From Paenibacillus farraposensis (lineage in GTDB: Bacteria > Bacillota > Bacilli > Paenibacillales > Paenibacillaceae), in NCBI RefSeq assembly GCF_020736845.1, contig NZ_JAFFQR010000112.1:860911-924910 (forward strand): a stretch of DNA of 64,000 nucleotides, given 5' to 3'. Both the position numbers and the translations under genes were made by a program. The notes below the pieces were generated by a model. That model worked only from the letters and a program-made list of their open reading frames with translations, was not told the origin of the DNA and did not search any database. Shown piece by piece: positions 30,388 to 39,307 of this stretch (its first letter is position 1; each line of letters starts with the position of its first letter).

Positions 30388-30857
30388 CAGATCACCACAC
30401 TTTCCACAATTTCCGTTTCGTCACGCACATTCGTAATCTGGCAGCTAAAATGGCATGCTTCGCCTTCCCAGCGGAATGTGAACTGATCCACACTGGCTGT
30501 TCGGGCATCGGCCAGCAGCGCTTCCGTGACCATGCGTTTAATTTCACTTTCCTGCACTCCGTGCCCGTAGCTGCTGCCAATCAGCTCCTCCAACTCGCTG
30601 CCATAGTCAGGGGAATAAATCACATGACGGTAGCGAGGGGTACGAATCGCTTTTTCACACCACTGCACCCAGGCTTCCTTTTCACCTGTGGCGACGATTT
30701 TACGACTGGGGCTCATGACGAACTCTCCGGCTTCAAAATCAAACCGCCAGCTTCGCCCAAATACTGCACGATGGTCCTCCAGCACATCCGGATCGGTCAT
30801 ATCTGTATCTGTCCAAATCAAATCATCGGTTTCCGGAAATAAATTAGCCACGTCCAT
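30387..30857 (-). CDS. XkdS-like baseplate protein (DUF2634, gp25-like)
   Basis: A 156-residue protein of the lysozyme-like gp25 / XkdS family, which starts sheath assembly at the baseplate. The motif IYSPDYGSELEELIGSSYG is the signature (a YG-x-L..L pattern) and the C-terminus carries the EAL-like strand region. It overlaps the upstream gene by 14 bases. Confidence 0.85.
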   Translation of the reverse strand: MDVANLFPETDDLIWTDTDMTDPDVLEDHRAVFGRSWRFDFEAGEFVMSPSRKIVATGEKEAWVQWCEKAIRTPRYRHVIYSPDYGSELEELIGSSYGHGVQESEIKRMVTEALLADARTASVDQFTFRWEGEACHFSCQITNVRDETEIVESVVI

Positions 30858-31251
30858 TCACCACCTTGCATACAACAACCACATCGTTACCACTATTCAC
30901 CCGAACCGCAAGCACACGATCTCCGGGTTTTAGTCCTTCGTTCAGGCTCAGATTTACATCCTTTAGCTTGTCCTCCCCGATATAAAAGGAAGTTTTGAGC
31001 TCTTTGCCCTCCCAATTCTCGGCTTCCACCGAGGCCGAGGTCCCTTTATACATATGACGGGGCACAGACAGCAATCCCGGCAGCTCAGCGACCAGATAAT
31101 CCTGAAGCTCATGTTTAAAATCGTCCAGCTTGAGTCCCGTGGAGGTAATCGTGCCCAGCACCGCGCCTACTCCGCTCAGCGCTTGCTTGGTATGCTTGTG
31201 AAATGAGGATTGCAGAGCGGTGACCAAATGCCCGTAGGGGTCCTTATTCAA
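30844..31251 (-). CDS. XkdR-like baseplate protein (DUF2577)
   Basis: A 135-residue protein of the XkdR/YqbR family. It starts at TTG 31251, 7 bases after AAAGGAGG. The C-terminal half is a small beta-barrel (SLNEGLKPGDRVLAVRVNSG then NDVVVVCKVV), probably part of the central spike or hub. It overlaps the XkdQ-like gene by 8 bases. Confidence 0.8.
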   Translation of the reverse strand: MNKDPYGHLVTALQSSFHKHTKQALSGVGAVLGTITSTGLKLDDFKHELQDYLVAELPGLLSVPRHMYKGTSASVEAENWEGKELKTSFYIGEDKLKDVNLSLNEGLKPGDRVLAVRVNSGNDVVVVCKVVNGRG

Positions 31252-32221
31252 GATAAAACCTCCTTTTTACATCGTCATATGTTCCCAGCTCCAGCGACAT
31301 GCTGCCCGGATTCCCTAATTCCCTGCTCACGGAAATGACCAGCAGCTTCATGGAACCGAGCATCACCGCGTCCCCTGCTCGAATCGTGTTCATGTCCGGC
31401 GCATTCACGGATATGGTCTGCTGTATGCCTCTCAGCTTGCTTTTGGCCAGTTCACGCGCCGCAGCACCGGATTTCACCTCATCATCCTGTACGATGACCT
31501 GCAGGGTTCCGTATTTGGCAATGTCCTTTTCCTGAATCGCCATCACCTTGGAGGGAACCTCTTTGCCTGTTTCACTGGCTGCCGTAGCCAGCACCTTCAC
31601 TCTCGTGGCGGCGCCTTCCAGCGTACGGGATTGTGTTGTATCCGTGACTCTCTCGAGCACATACACATCTTTGTTCGTTCCCAGCTCGTACAGCTCCAAG
31701 CCGGAAGAGATCATCCGTGGATGATATAGCTTGCCGCCCGCCTTAGCCGTTTCCCGCAGATCGCCCAGCATCATGGAATAAATGGACTGTGTCCGGTATA
31801 CCGCGCGTCCGAGCTGTTTTTTCGTATCCGGCAAAGAAGCGATTTTCAGCTTCCAATCCCTCGCGTATTTCTGAAAACGCTGGGTAGCCGTCTGCTTGGC
31901 AGGAAGCAAATATTCATCCTCCGATTTGTCCAAATACACCGTACGATCATACAGCGTCAGCGTCATGCGTTTTAGTCCACTGTTGGAGGTTTCCACTTCC
32001 CAGACAACGGCTGGGGACAACAAGGGGACATAGTCCTTTTTTCCATACGGAATTCCGCTAACACGGATCGACATCCCCGGAGAAATGGGCGGCAGATCGG
32101 GCGTAACGACCAGATTGACCGTGCCCTGATAAGCGATTTGCTCTAGCGAGTCCCTCAAATTGATATTCTCCACGAGCGGCGACAAATCATATTTATCCTG
32201 TAAAATGACTTTATAGCTCAT
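31244..32221 (-). CDS. XkdQ-like baseplate hub protein
   Basis: A 325-residue hub protein of the XkdQ/YqbQ family, structurally akin to gp27/VgrG-N hubs. Recognisable segments are YKVILQDKYDLSPLVENINL at the start, LPPISPGMSIRVSGIPYG, and AGDAVMLGSMKLLVISVSRE near the end. It shares ATGA with the preceding LysM-containing gene, so translation is coupled. Confidence 0.85.
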   Translation of the reverse strand: MSYKVILQDKYDLSPLVENINLRDSLEQIAYQGTVNLVVTPDLPPISPGMSIRVSGIPYGKKDYVPLLSPAVVWEVETSNSGLKRMTLTLYDRTVYLDKSEDEYLLPAKQTATQRFQKYARDWKLKIASLPDTKKQLGRAVYRTQSIYSMMLGDLRETAKAGGKLYHPRMISSGLELYELGTNKDVYVLERVTDTTQSRTLEGAATRVKVLATAASETGKEVPSKVMAIQEKDIAKYGTLQVIVQDDEVKSGAAARELAKSKLRGIQQTISVNAPDMNTIRAGDAVMLGSMKLLVISVSRELGNPGSMSLELGTYDDVKRRFYLE

Positions 32222-32859
32222 AACAGCACCAGCTTTTGCCCCGGTTTAATCGCATTCGGATTTTGCCCAATCACCTTTTTGTTAAGCTGATAAATACGAC
32301 TCCATTGCGAGCTGTCTCCCAGCTCCAGCTTGGCAATTTTGGACAAGGAATCCCCGGATTTAACCGTATATGTTTTTTTCTTTTCTTTCATATCTGTCCG
32401 AGGCTTTTTGTTGACTGTCGCGGACTTCGAACCGCTGCCAGCTTTTTTGGATACCTTCATTTCCCTCCAGGTCCGCAGCGACAGATCAAAATTCACATCC
32501 CCGGATTCACCGCCCCGAAAGGTCGAATTATGAGAGGCTACAATAACAGGCACATTTACGGATGTCCCGCTTATAATGAAGCGCAGCGGCTTTTGAGACA
32601 ACAAGAAACCATTCAGCGTATTCATAGCTTCCTGCGGATCAGGGATGTTCCTATATTTACAATACGATTCATCGTACTCCTTGGGAAAAAAAGAAGAGAA
32701 GGAGATTTCCTTCACCTTCTCCCCTTGCGGAAAATCAAACTCCCCATAGGATAAAATCGTCGCCGTATCAAACCCCTTTTGCCGTGAGATCGTTACTTCC
32801 TCGGGATTCACCGGAAACACAAACTTAAATCCTTTGCCATCTGTCAAACTGAATTCCAT
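32218..32859 (-). CDS. XkdP-like tail protein with C-terminal LysM domain
   Basis: A 213-residue protein linking the hub to the tail tube, like XkdP/gp53. The N-terminal domain begins MEFSLTDGKGFKFVFPVNPE. A Ser/Lys-rich linker (about residues 138-162) joins a LysM repeat (TYTVKSGDSLSKIAKLELGD to PGQKLVLL, about 163-213). The ribosome site is AAAGGAGG 8 bases before ATG. Confidence 0.88.
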   Translation of the reverse strand: MEFSLTDGKGFKFVFPVNPEEVTISRQKGFDTATILSYGEFDFPQGEKVKEISFSSFFPKEYDESYCKYRNIPDPQEAMNTLNGFLLSQKPLRFIISGTSVNVPVIVASHNSTFRGGESGDVNFDLSLRTWREMKVSKKAGSGSKSATVNKKPRTDMKEKKKTYTVKSGDSLSKIAKLELGDSSQWSRIYQLNKKVIGQNPNAIKPGQKLVLL

Positions 32860-32896
32860 CTCTTTCCTCCTTTCCCATAGCTACCATTCCACTGTA

Positions 32897-34921
32897 TTAC
32901 ACAGCTCCTGCGCCCGCCGGCTTGGTGTTTTGCGTTGCCCGCAAAATTTCAGCTTTGAGACGGTAGCCAATTTGCGTAATCAATCCATCCACATCCAGCT
33001 TGTTTTCATGCACAGTGACCTGTACAGCCCCGGCTGGAAGATTGAACTGGTTGGTGGTTTCCGTTTTAAAATCCTTCAAAAAGCCAGACAGTGTTCCCAT
33101 TTGCTCAGGGCTGATCTGTACCACTTGAGGAGTCGGATTGCCATTGACTTTACCTTTCGCTTTGGCTCCATTGTTCGCCTGAGCCGCAGTATTCAATAAT
33201 GGGCTTGGGTTGACACCCTGATTAGCGATAGCCATTGGTCCGTGATGGTTAGGAACGCCTTTTGCACCTGGTTGCATAGGTCCATATACGGCTGGAGTGC
33301 CAGGGAAAGGCGGCATAGGTGGTAACGGTTTAGCGGCCACGGCTACAGCCGGTTGAGGTGGTACAGCAGGTTTGGGAACTGCGGGCGGTATTACTTCCTT
33401 CTTAGGCTTGTCATCTCCGCCAAAAGAAAAGAAGTTAGAAATGCTATCACCAAAGGCTTTGGATTTTTCAGAAAGCCAGCCTGTTACCTTGGATGCCTTT
33501 TCCTTGATTTCAGAGCCATGATCTGAAATCCAGCCGCCTACTTTGCCCCCTAAAAAGTCACCTGCTAAACCGCCTACATATGAGCCAACAGCAGTACCGA
33601 CACCTGGAAGCAAAAATGTCCCTATTGCTCCCCCTACCGAACTCCCAACAGCCCCACCTACAGTGGAACCAATCGCTTGTGCGCGTTCCTTGCCCGGAGC
33701 TGATGTAGCTATGCTTGCTACATCTGCCAAGACTCCCAATGGCCCGCTAATGAACTTTTTGCTTATGCCCAGGCTTTTGCTCACTTTTTTTACTAATCCG
33801 CTGTCTTTTACCATATCCAGAACGGAGGAAGCATCTAGATCTGTTCCACCAGCCAGTAACCCTCCAACAATGCTGAGAGCACCACCAGACCTGGAAGAGC
33901 GACGACCCCGAGGATTTCTTGGAGAATTTCTTGGATTATTTCTTGGGCCTGGAACTCTTCTGCCAGGACTAATTCGGGGATTGGATTCCGCAGAACCCGC
34001 AGCGCTTGGTCGTCCGCCTCTGCTTCCTCGTAATGAGCTTTGATTTCTAGTACTATTCCTCGCAATATCTCCGGCTCTTGAGCTAAAATCTCTTTGACCA
34101 CCCGAAGATCGCCGGCCACCGCCTCTACTCCCGGACCTTCTGCCTCCTGAACGTCTGCCTCTTCTCCCAGGAACATTGCCACCACCAATACCGCCGCCAT
34201 TAGATCTATCTGACGTAACTTGAATTAATTTTTTAATTAATTCTTTAATCTCCGAAAGGTCTTTATTGCCTGATGCACCTTCAGTGTTTCCTTCTGCCGC
34301 CTCTTCTTTCTTTGAAGAAAAGAGAGTTTTTAGTCCGCTTATTGCGCCGCCTTCTCTCCAGGCGTCTTTTGTTGCTGTCCACTTTTCTTTTCCTTTTGAA
34401 ATTGTATCAGGAATACTTAGGATAGTTTTAGCACTTAAATCCTCACCAGTAACCCCTTTGTATACTTCTTGGACAACCTTGGCAGGTTCATTATACTTTT
34501 GCAGTGCCTCAGCCCAAGCAGGAAGCTTTTTCTCTTCTTCCTTAGCAGGCTCATCTTTTTTAAATATATTTGAACGGGAGTTACCTTTAACTGCTACTGT
34601 ATTCTTATTAAGAGCTATAACAAGACCACTAATGCCGTCGATAGATACACTACTGCTGCTTTTCACCTTCAAATCCACGTTCCCCGAGGCGCGAATGATC
34701 TGGGATTTGACCCGGTTAATCTTACTCAAAAGATTATCCAAGCCTTTGGAGGCCTTATCGTTCAGCACAATTTCCGGGGCCATGCGAGTACGGCCGATTT
34801 TCAGAACACGCCCTTGAATCCGCTCAAAATAGCGTTCCATTGCGCGTAATTCGCGGTTCGCCTTAATGACGTTTTTGGGATCAATCACAAGGTTCATGCG
34901 GTAATTTAATGCTTCTGCCAT
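32897..34921 (-). CDS. Tail tape measure protein, unusual Arg/Ser/Gly-rich centre
   Basis: A 674-residue protein in the position of XkdO, between chaperone and hub genes, so it would set tail length. At about 1.5 angstrom per residue the tail would be near 100 nm, much shorter than PBSX. Residues about 240-345 are extreme in Arg, Ser and Gly (GRRGRRSGGRRSGSRGGGRR, then PRNNPRNSPRNPRGRR). Then comes a glycine-zipper hydrophobic region (GAVGSSVGGAIGTFLLPGVG and GSYVGGLAGDFLGG) that could insert in a membrane. A proline-rich stretch follows. A basic, disordered centre is uncommon for a tape measure. Confidence 0.8.
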   Translation of the reverse strand: MAEALNYRMNLVIDPKNVIKANRELRAMERYFERIQGRVLKIGRTRMAPEIVLNDKASKGLDNLLSKINRVKSQIIRASGNVDLKVKSSSSVSIDGISGLVIALNKNTVAVKGNSRSNIFKKDEPAKEEEKKLPAWAEALQKYNEPAKVVQEVYKGVTGEDLSAKTILSIPDTISKGKEKWTATKDAWREGGAISGLKTLFSSKKEEAAEGNTEGASGNKDLSEIKELIKKLIQVTSDRSNGGGIGGGNVPGRRGRRSGGRRSGSRGGGRRSSGGQRDFSSRAGDIARNSTRNQSSLRGSRGGRPSAAGSAESNPRISPGRRVPGPRNNPRNSPRNPRGRRSSRSGGALSIVGGLLAGGTDLDASSVLDMVKDSGLVKKVSKSLGISKKFISGPLGVLADVASIATSAPGKERAQAIGSTVGGAVGSSVGGAIGTFLLPGVGTAVGSYVGGLAGDFLGGKVGGWISDHGSEIKEKASKVTGWLSEKSKAFGDSISNFFSFGGDDKPKKEVIPPAVPKPAVPPQPAVAVAAKPLPPMPPFPGTPAVYGPMQPGAKGVPNHHGPMAIANQGVNPSPLLNTAAQANNGAKAKGKVNGNPTPQVVQISPEQMGTLSGFLKDFKTETTNQFNLPAGAVQVTVHENKLDVDGLITQIGYRLKAEILRATQNTKPAGAGAV

Positions 34922-34942
34922 CTATCATGTTCACCTCCTTCT

Positions 34943-35107
34943 TTATGCTTTGGAAGCTGCCATGCTGTCCATTTCCTGCTCGGCAAACGCCAGCAGCAGC
35001 ATTCGCTCACCGCGGGGAAGCCGCCAAAAGTCTCCGGGACGGAGGTGGTGCCGGACCCACAAGTGGTACAGCATCGTCGTCATTCCCCCGGAGCCGATTA
35101 GTTTTTT
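34943..35107 (-). other. -1 frameshift site and extension of the tail-assembly chaperone
   Basis: The heptamer A_AAA_AAC occupies 35107-35101 in the chaperone's reading frame and ends directly at its TAA stop (35100-35098). Slipping by -1 reads CTA-ATC-GGC and continues for 52 codons to the TAA at 34945-34943. The predicted extension contains MTTMLYHLWVRHHLRPGDFW and LLLAFAEQEMD. This is the architecture of gpG/gpGT-type chaperones. A start at ATG 35083 inside the extension, preceded by GGGGGA, would allow separate translation as an alternative. Confidence 0.75.
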
Positions 35108-35532
35108 AGATCAGCAATCTCAACGCCAAAGCCGGACAGCTCCAGCACCTTATCTCCTACCGCATCCAGCTCACCTGCCAGCAGCATACGACGGACAGAT
35201 TGTTCGCCACCGGACAGCTTCAAGCGGCTTGTAATCCGGGGATCGCCCCAGCCGTTAAGAGACAAGCCCTTCACTTCCAGCTTGCCGGTAGCTTCCGAGA
35301 TCAGCAGGGCATTAAAGGTCTCGGTATCTACCTTCTCATCCACTGCACCCTTCACGGTCCGCCGAATCGTACAGCGTTCACGAATGCTGTCTACTTTGCT
35401 GGAGGTCAGGCCGTGCAGCACAATTTTCATATCGAGGCGCTTGATGCGAACCGTCTCCTCCGGCAGCTTTTCAGCAGCTTCAAACAGGCTGTCCAAAATT
35501 TGTTCTTCTGTCATATTGTCATTCAAGCTCAT
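35098..35532 (-). CDS. Tail assembly chaperone (XkdN-like)
   Basis: A 144-residue XkdN-family protein between the tail tube and tape measure genes. The XkdN-type core is visible in VRIKRLDMKIVLHGLTSSKV and FNALLISEATGKLEVKGLSL. The stop codon is preceded by a slippery heptamer (see the separate entry), so a longer product is probably made as in other tailed phages, where the short and long forms coat the tape measure. Confidence 0.88.
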   Translation of the reverse strand: MSLNDNMTEEQILDSLFEAAEKLPEETVRIKRLDMKIVLHGLTSSKVDSIRERCTIRRTVKGAVDEKVDTETFNALLISEATGKLEVKGLSLNGWGDPRITSRLKLSGGEQSVRRMLLAGELDAVGDKVLELSGFGVEIADLKN

Positions 35533-35632
35533 AAGTCATTCTCCCTTATTTTTAATTTCAGGATTTTACAAAATCCTGATTTGTATTTGGGGAACGGAAT
35601 GCCTGACAGCACCCCATCCCCCGTTTTTCAAC

Positions 35633-36040
35633 TTAGTTCGCTACAATTGGATCAAGCAGCTCATAGCCTTCGAAGGTGAAGGTTGTTTCTTCCTGTACTT
35701 CCTCGCCTGCTGTCCAGTTGGCAAGCTGGATTTTGTCAGGAGTGCAACGGATGAGACGAATACTTTCATGTCCAAAGGCTTCAGGATCATCCAGTTTGGT
35801 AATAATCTCAAAACGGTTAAAGCCACGACGAATCATATCGGATGTGACCTTGTAGCCACTCATTGTGCCCGTCCCTTTTTTGATACCGCGCTTATGCACC
35901 TTCCACTCATTGCCCACGAGATTCAGCTCGCGTTTTTCCATTTCCACGCTGGCTTCCAGCTTATTGATATTCGTCTGCCACACCCCGTCCACATGCGCCT
36001 GACCATACGTACCTAAAATGACTCTTGAAGCATCCAACAT
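35633..36040 (-). CDS. Tail tube protein (XkdM-like)
   Basis: A 135-residue tail core protein of the XkdM family that forms the inner tube. ATG at 36040 follows GAGGAGG by 9 bases; the longer frame to 36067 has none. The start LDASRVILGTYGQAHVDG and the segment WKVHKRGIKKGTGTMSGYKV are family features. It lies after the sheath gene, the usual order for contractile tails. Confidence 0.9.
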   Translation of the reverse strand: MLDASRVILGTYGQAHVDGVWQTNINKLEASVEMEKRELNLVGNEWKVHKRGIKKGTGTMSGYKVTSDMIRRGFNRFEIITKLDDPEAFGHESIRLIRCTPDKIQLANWTAGEEVQEETTFTFEGYELLDPIVAN

Positions 36041-36161
36041 TTCTTTTTCCTCCTCAAAATAATCCATAATATAGTTTGGGATTTACCAAAACCTCATAAT
36101 TAAAAAACGAATTCAGTCTTGCTGAATTGCCGCACCATGCTTATGCACGTAAAATGTCTAT

Positions 36162-37628
36162 TTATTGCACGTAAAATGTGCCGAACAGCTGCTCCATCAC
36201 GTCGGTCAGCTTCACGTTCCATTGCAGGAACACTTGATCCGGCTCCGGTTTAATTACTGGAGCATCTCCGTAATAGGCCGGGTCGAGAATGACATCATAG
36301 CCATTCGGCTCGATCACGTTGCTCAAAGACAGCTGTGCCAGGTATTCTTTGATCGCACCGATGAGGGCCAGACGGCCTTCCACCGTATTGTTGATTTTGC
36401 CGATGTAAATCTCTTCGGCTGCACGCTGCAAGTCAGCATTAATCGCGTCCATGACACGGATGGAGCGGATTTTCTTCCATGCATTGTTTTGACCGGCAGC
36501 CGGGTTCACCAAGCTGTTGATCCCGCGCAGCGCTTTGACCTGACGACCGTCAAAGAACAACAGGAAAACCCCGTTACGGACAGCCTGCTCCTGTTCGGAA
36601 CGGGTCCAGCGGCGGGTCACGTCCTCAAAAGGCGTAACCGCATACGTCGCGGATTGATTCAGACGCTGGCCTGCAATCAGTCCGGCTACATACGCAGCCG
36701 TTTGGGCGGAACTGTAATCTGTTCCGGCCAGACGCACACCTGTGCCGACGTTCACGATACCTTCGTGGTTCAGCACCAGGGAGCGCTCGGAGGCTACGCT
36801 GACAGCCGTTTTGGACACATCATCTGCTGCAGAACCGCCGAATACAGCGACTACGCCTTTGCCTTCGCTCCGGACACGCTTGATCCAGGCGGCAAAGCTT
36901 TGCAGCAATGCCATATCGGCTGCATAATCCAGCGCCAGTACATTAAATTCCTGTCCTTCAAGCGCTTCCTGCATGGAGATGTAATCGGCATTAACCAGTT
37001 TGCTATTACCGCTGTTGCCGCCAGCGAGGTGTACTCCGCTGACATCCGCCGGAATGCCGCCATTGCCGACAACCTCAGCTTTCACCCAGACGTTTCCGCT
37101 GTTTTTGTTGATGGCTTCAGCAATCGAAGCTGCCGTTCCGTCACTGCCTTTGTACGTACCCAGCAGCTTGGTTCCTTCATAAAGGCGCACTTCACGTGCC
37201 TGTTCGTCATCCAAAACGGGCTGTACAGTAACAGCAAAACCGTTACCGCGGCTACCTGTATACAAAGCCTGCAAACGCAGCACGTCTGTTGGTGTCTCGC
37301 CGTCGCTTTTCAGCGTCACGGATGCTTCCGCTGACGTATCATCTGCCAAACGGTAAGCGAGCAGTTTTTTCGGACCGCCCAGCAAAGCTAGATACAGTGT
37401 GGAATATGCTGTCGCACCGTCCTCACTGTCTCCTGAAAAGATTTGGCTAATGGCTGTTTCGCTGCCAATCTCTACAAATTCACGTACAGGGCCCCAATTG
37501 GCCTTGACGGGTACAACGACCGTACCGCGCGAGCCGCCTTGAATCGCTGAAGCTGCTGCCGCCTGAAAATTCATATACAAACCCGGCAATACCGGTTTAT
37601 TCGTGTTTTCCCATGTTCCGCCTGCCAT
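36162..37628 (-). CDS. Tail sheath protein (XkdK-like)
   Basis: A 488-residue contractile sheath subunit and the clearest sign that this is a contractile tail. The start is GGTWENTNKPVLPGLYMNFQ, the middle has LALDYAADMALLQSFAAWIK, and the conserved C-terminal domain contains RVMDAINADLQRAAEEIYIG and AIKEYLAQLS. The length fits the PBSX family. ATG 37628 follows AAGGTGG, which overlaps the end of the upstream small gene. Confidence 0.94.
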   Translation of the reverse strand: MAGGTWENTNKPVLPGLYMNFQAAAASAIQGGSRGTVVVPVKANWGPVREFVEIGSETAISQIFSGDSEDGATAYSTLYLALLGGPKKLLAYRLADDTSAEASVTLKSDGETPTDVLRLQALYTGSRGNGFAVTVQPVLDDEQAREVRLYEGTKLLGTYKGSDGTAASIAEAINKNSGNVWVKAEVVGNGGIPADVSGVHLAGGNSGNSKLVNADYISMQEALEGQEFNVLALDYAADMALLQSFAAWIKRVRSEGKGVVAVFGGSAADDVSKTAVSVASERSLVLNHEGIVNVGTGVRLAGTDYSSAQTAAYVAGLIAGQRLNQSATYAVTPFEDVTRRWTRSEQEQAVRNGVFLLFFDGRQVKALRGINSLVNPAAGQNNAWKKIRSIRVMDAINADLQRAAEEIYIGKINNTVEGRLALIGAIKEYLAQLSLSNVIEPNGYDVILDPAYYGDAPVIKPEPDQVFLQWNVKLTDVMEQLFGTFYVQ

Positions 37629-37630
37629 AA

Positions 37631-37849
37631 TTAGTCCACCTTCGCTTTCATAAATTGTTCGATTTTAGTGTGTGCTTCTGCTACCGTGAACAGCTTGTCC
37701 TGTGCGCCAAAAAAGGCTCCGTCCAGCACTTCTTCTTTCACGGAAAACAGTGATTCCGCGTGTTCCTTGAGCTCCTCCAGCGTATAGCGGGGGCCTTCTG
37801 ATTCCTGCCCGGGATTTACCGGGTTCTTCTCATGATTTTCCAAGGTCAA
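37631..37849 (-). CDS. Small conserved tail protein, unknown function
   Basis: A 72-residue acidic protein starting at TTG 37849 with GAGGAGG 5 bases before. It ends two bases before the sheath start. The pattern LDGAFFGAQDKLFTVAEAHT and IEQFMKAKVD at the C-terminus is typical of the small gene found before the sheath gene in PBSX-type operons. I cannot assign a function. Confidence 0.72.
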   Translation of the reverse strand: MTLENHEKNPVNPGQESEGPRYTLEELKEHAESLFSVKEEVLDGAFFGAQDKLFTVAEAHTKIEQFMKAKVD

Positions 37850-37859
37850 TCGGACCTCC

Positions 37860-38726
37860 TCATTTCAAAATCGGATGAATTTCCACTCTGCGAATCAACG
37901 CCGCATCCTCAGCCGGGCGCATTCGCCGCTGTACCAGCGTTAGCTGGAGCTGGCCGTCCAACATCGCATCCACCTGTAAATCTGCCGATGCTTCGGCTGT
38001 CGTTATATAACGGCCCTGCCCCTGAGCCTGATCGAGCGGAAGCTGGATTTGAGCAGCAAAGCCCTCGACCAGCGCGGAGGCTGCGCAGTTCTCTTCAGCG
38101 CTGTCCGGGGCCATAATATGCCCGATGAACCGCTTGCGAAGCTCATACATGGAGGCTCCCGCCATCCGGGTCTCGCAGGCGCTTAAACGCCATAGAACCG
38201 CGTGCCGTCCCGGCTGTGCGGGCCATGTATCGGCGTATACCGTCCACGTCTCGCCCAACTGCTTTTGCGTCCAGCGGGTCAGGGCGGCCAGCCATTCATC
38301 CGGCTGGGCAGCACCGCTTGCCGGGACAGCCGAGTTCCCCTCCGTCTCAGGCACATACACGCCAAAACGCAGCGTTCTATAGGCCTTGCCCGTGACGGTG
38401 TCCAGCTTTTCTGCATCGCGCGCGCCCAAATAGTGCGGGGTAAAAATCGACGTGTCCTCACCTTGACCCGTCACTGATTGTCGGTGCAGTCCGGCAATCA
38501 GGGCATTCGCCCAGACATCGGCCTGCGCCAGTCCGGCTTGTCCTGCATACAGCTTGATGCGAACAACCTGCCGATAGCCGGCCCAGGAAGACTTCCAGAT
38601 TTCCTCACCCAGCGCCATCACAGCATACGGCTCCTCTGCCGTCTGCGACGGTGGCTGAACGTCGTATACGCGCCCTTGCAGCGCCGGAACAATGTCAATG
38701 AGCTTTTGCTTAAAGGCTTGTCTCAT
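37860..38726 (-). CDS. Probable tail terminator/completion protein
   Basis: A 288-residue protein from ATG 38726. The start overlaps the TGA of a small ORF as ATGA, so it would be translationally coupled; the longer frame to 38834 has no ribosome site and is rejected. The N-terminal domain (MRQAFKQKLIDIVPALQGRV, AVMALGEEIWKSSWAGYRQV) resembles phage tail terminator proteins that cap the tube. The C-terminal half after about residue 150 is a second domain of similar length, perhaps a duplication (both halves have a conserved W plus beta pattern). It is the first clear tail gene of the operon. Confidence 0.65.
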   Translation of the reverse strand: MRQAFKQKLIDIVPALQGRVYDVQPPSQTAEEPYAVMALGEEIWKSSWAGYRQVVRIKLYAGQAGLAQADVWANALIAGLHRQSVTGQGEDTSIFTPHYLGARDAEKLDTVTGKAYRTLRFGVYVPETEGNSAVPASGAAQPDEWLAALTRWTQKQLGETWTVYADTWPAQPGRHAVLWRLSACETRMAGASMYELRKRFIGHIMAPDSAEENCAASALVEGFAAQIQLPLDQAQGQGRYITTAEASADLQVDAMLDGQLQLTLVQRRMRPAEDAALIRRVEIHPILK

Positions 38727-38860
38727 CCTGCGGCATGCCGCCTTTGCGCATCCTGCACCCGCATGCTGTGACTGCTTAGCCAGGCTTTTCTCCACTTTCG
38801 TGCTCTCATCCGGCGCAGCCTCATACTCATGCATTGCAGCATCCCTTGCTTAGGCAACAC
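38723..38860 (-). CDS. Small basic ORF leading the tail operon
   Basis: A 45-residue ORF too short for usual gene finders. It starts at GTG 38860 or TTG 38857, just after AGGAGG, and its TGA overlaps the ATG of the next gene (ATGA). The peptide is very basic (MRLRRMRARKWRKAWLSSHS). It may be a translational coupler or a true small protein. Ribosome site and overlap are the only evidence. Confidence 0.45.
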   Translation of the reverse strand: MLPKQGMLQCMSMRLRRMRARKWRKAWLSSHSMRVQDAQRRHAAG

Positions 38861-38917
38861 GACTCCTCCTTTCTGTACGACAAATTCCCGGGAACCCGAA
38901 GAGACGATAACCGCATG

Positions 38918-38942
38918 AAAAAACCGGCCCTGATGGCCGGCT
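38918..38942 (-). terminator. Intrinsic terminator in the tail-operon leader
   Basis: On the minus strand AGCCGGCC-atcag-GGCCGG is followed by TTTTTT. It lies only about 60 bases upstream of the first tail-operon start codon and so faces the tail genes. Either the late promoter is downstream of it or it acts as an attenuator or antitermination target. Confidence 0.7.
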
Positions 38943-39307
38943 AACGTTTGACTGTGTGTGTCTTCGGTATGTCCTCTTGTCTTGATTCCCGATGATATAA
39001 TCTTACACCCTAATAATGAATACGCTGACGGAGAAATGGACGATAAAAGCAGAGACTAGGGATGAAGTTAGGCGATATTTTGCGAACGAATGTTCCCATT
39101 GTTATAGCTGCGTTAAATCTCCATATCGATATTGCACAAAAAAATAACCGCACTTTATTCAATTTAGGCAGTGTTAGGCAACTGTACGGTTCGCATCTCT
39201 CCTACTCAACATAAGGCTATAATACATGTGGCCTGAGGGCATACGTCTTAGCCATGTTACTAATGCTGGGTAGGAGGAATACGCTATGCCGCTTAAGAAA
39301 TTTGTAA

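Noticed and set aside
30392-30580. Minus-strand 62-codon ORF inside the XkdS-like gene.
   Set aside because: It is in a different frame of a well-supported gene and has no start signal.
33543-34200. Long open frames of 121 and 166 codons opposite and alongside the tape measure gene.
   Set aside because: They overlap the Arg/Ser-rich part of the tape measure and have no ribosome site or family. GC-rich repeats keep other frames open.
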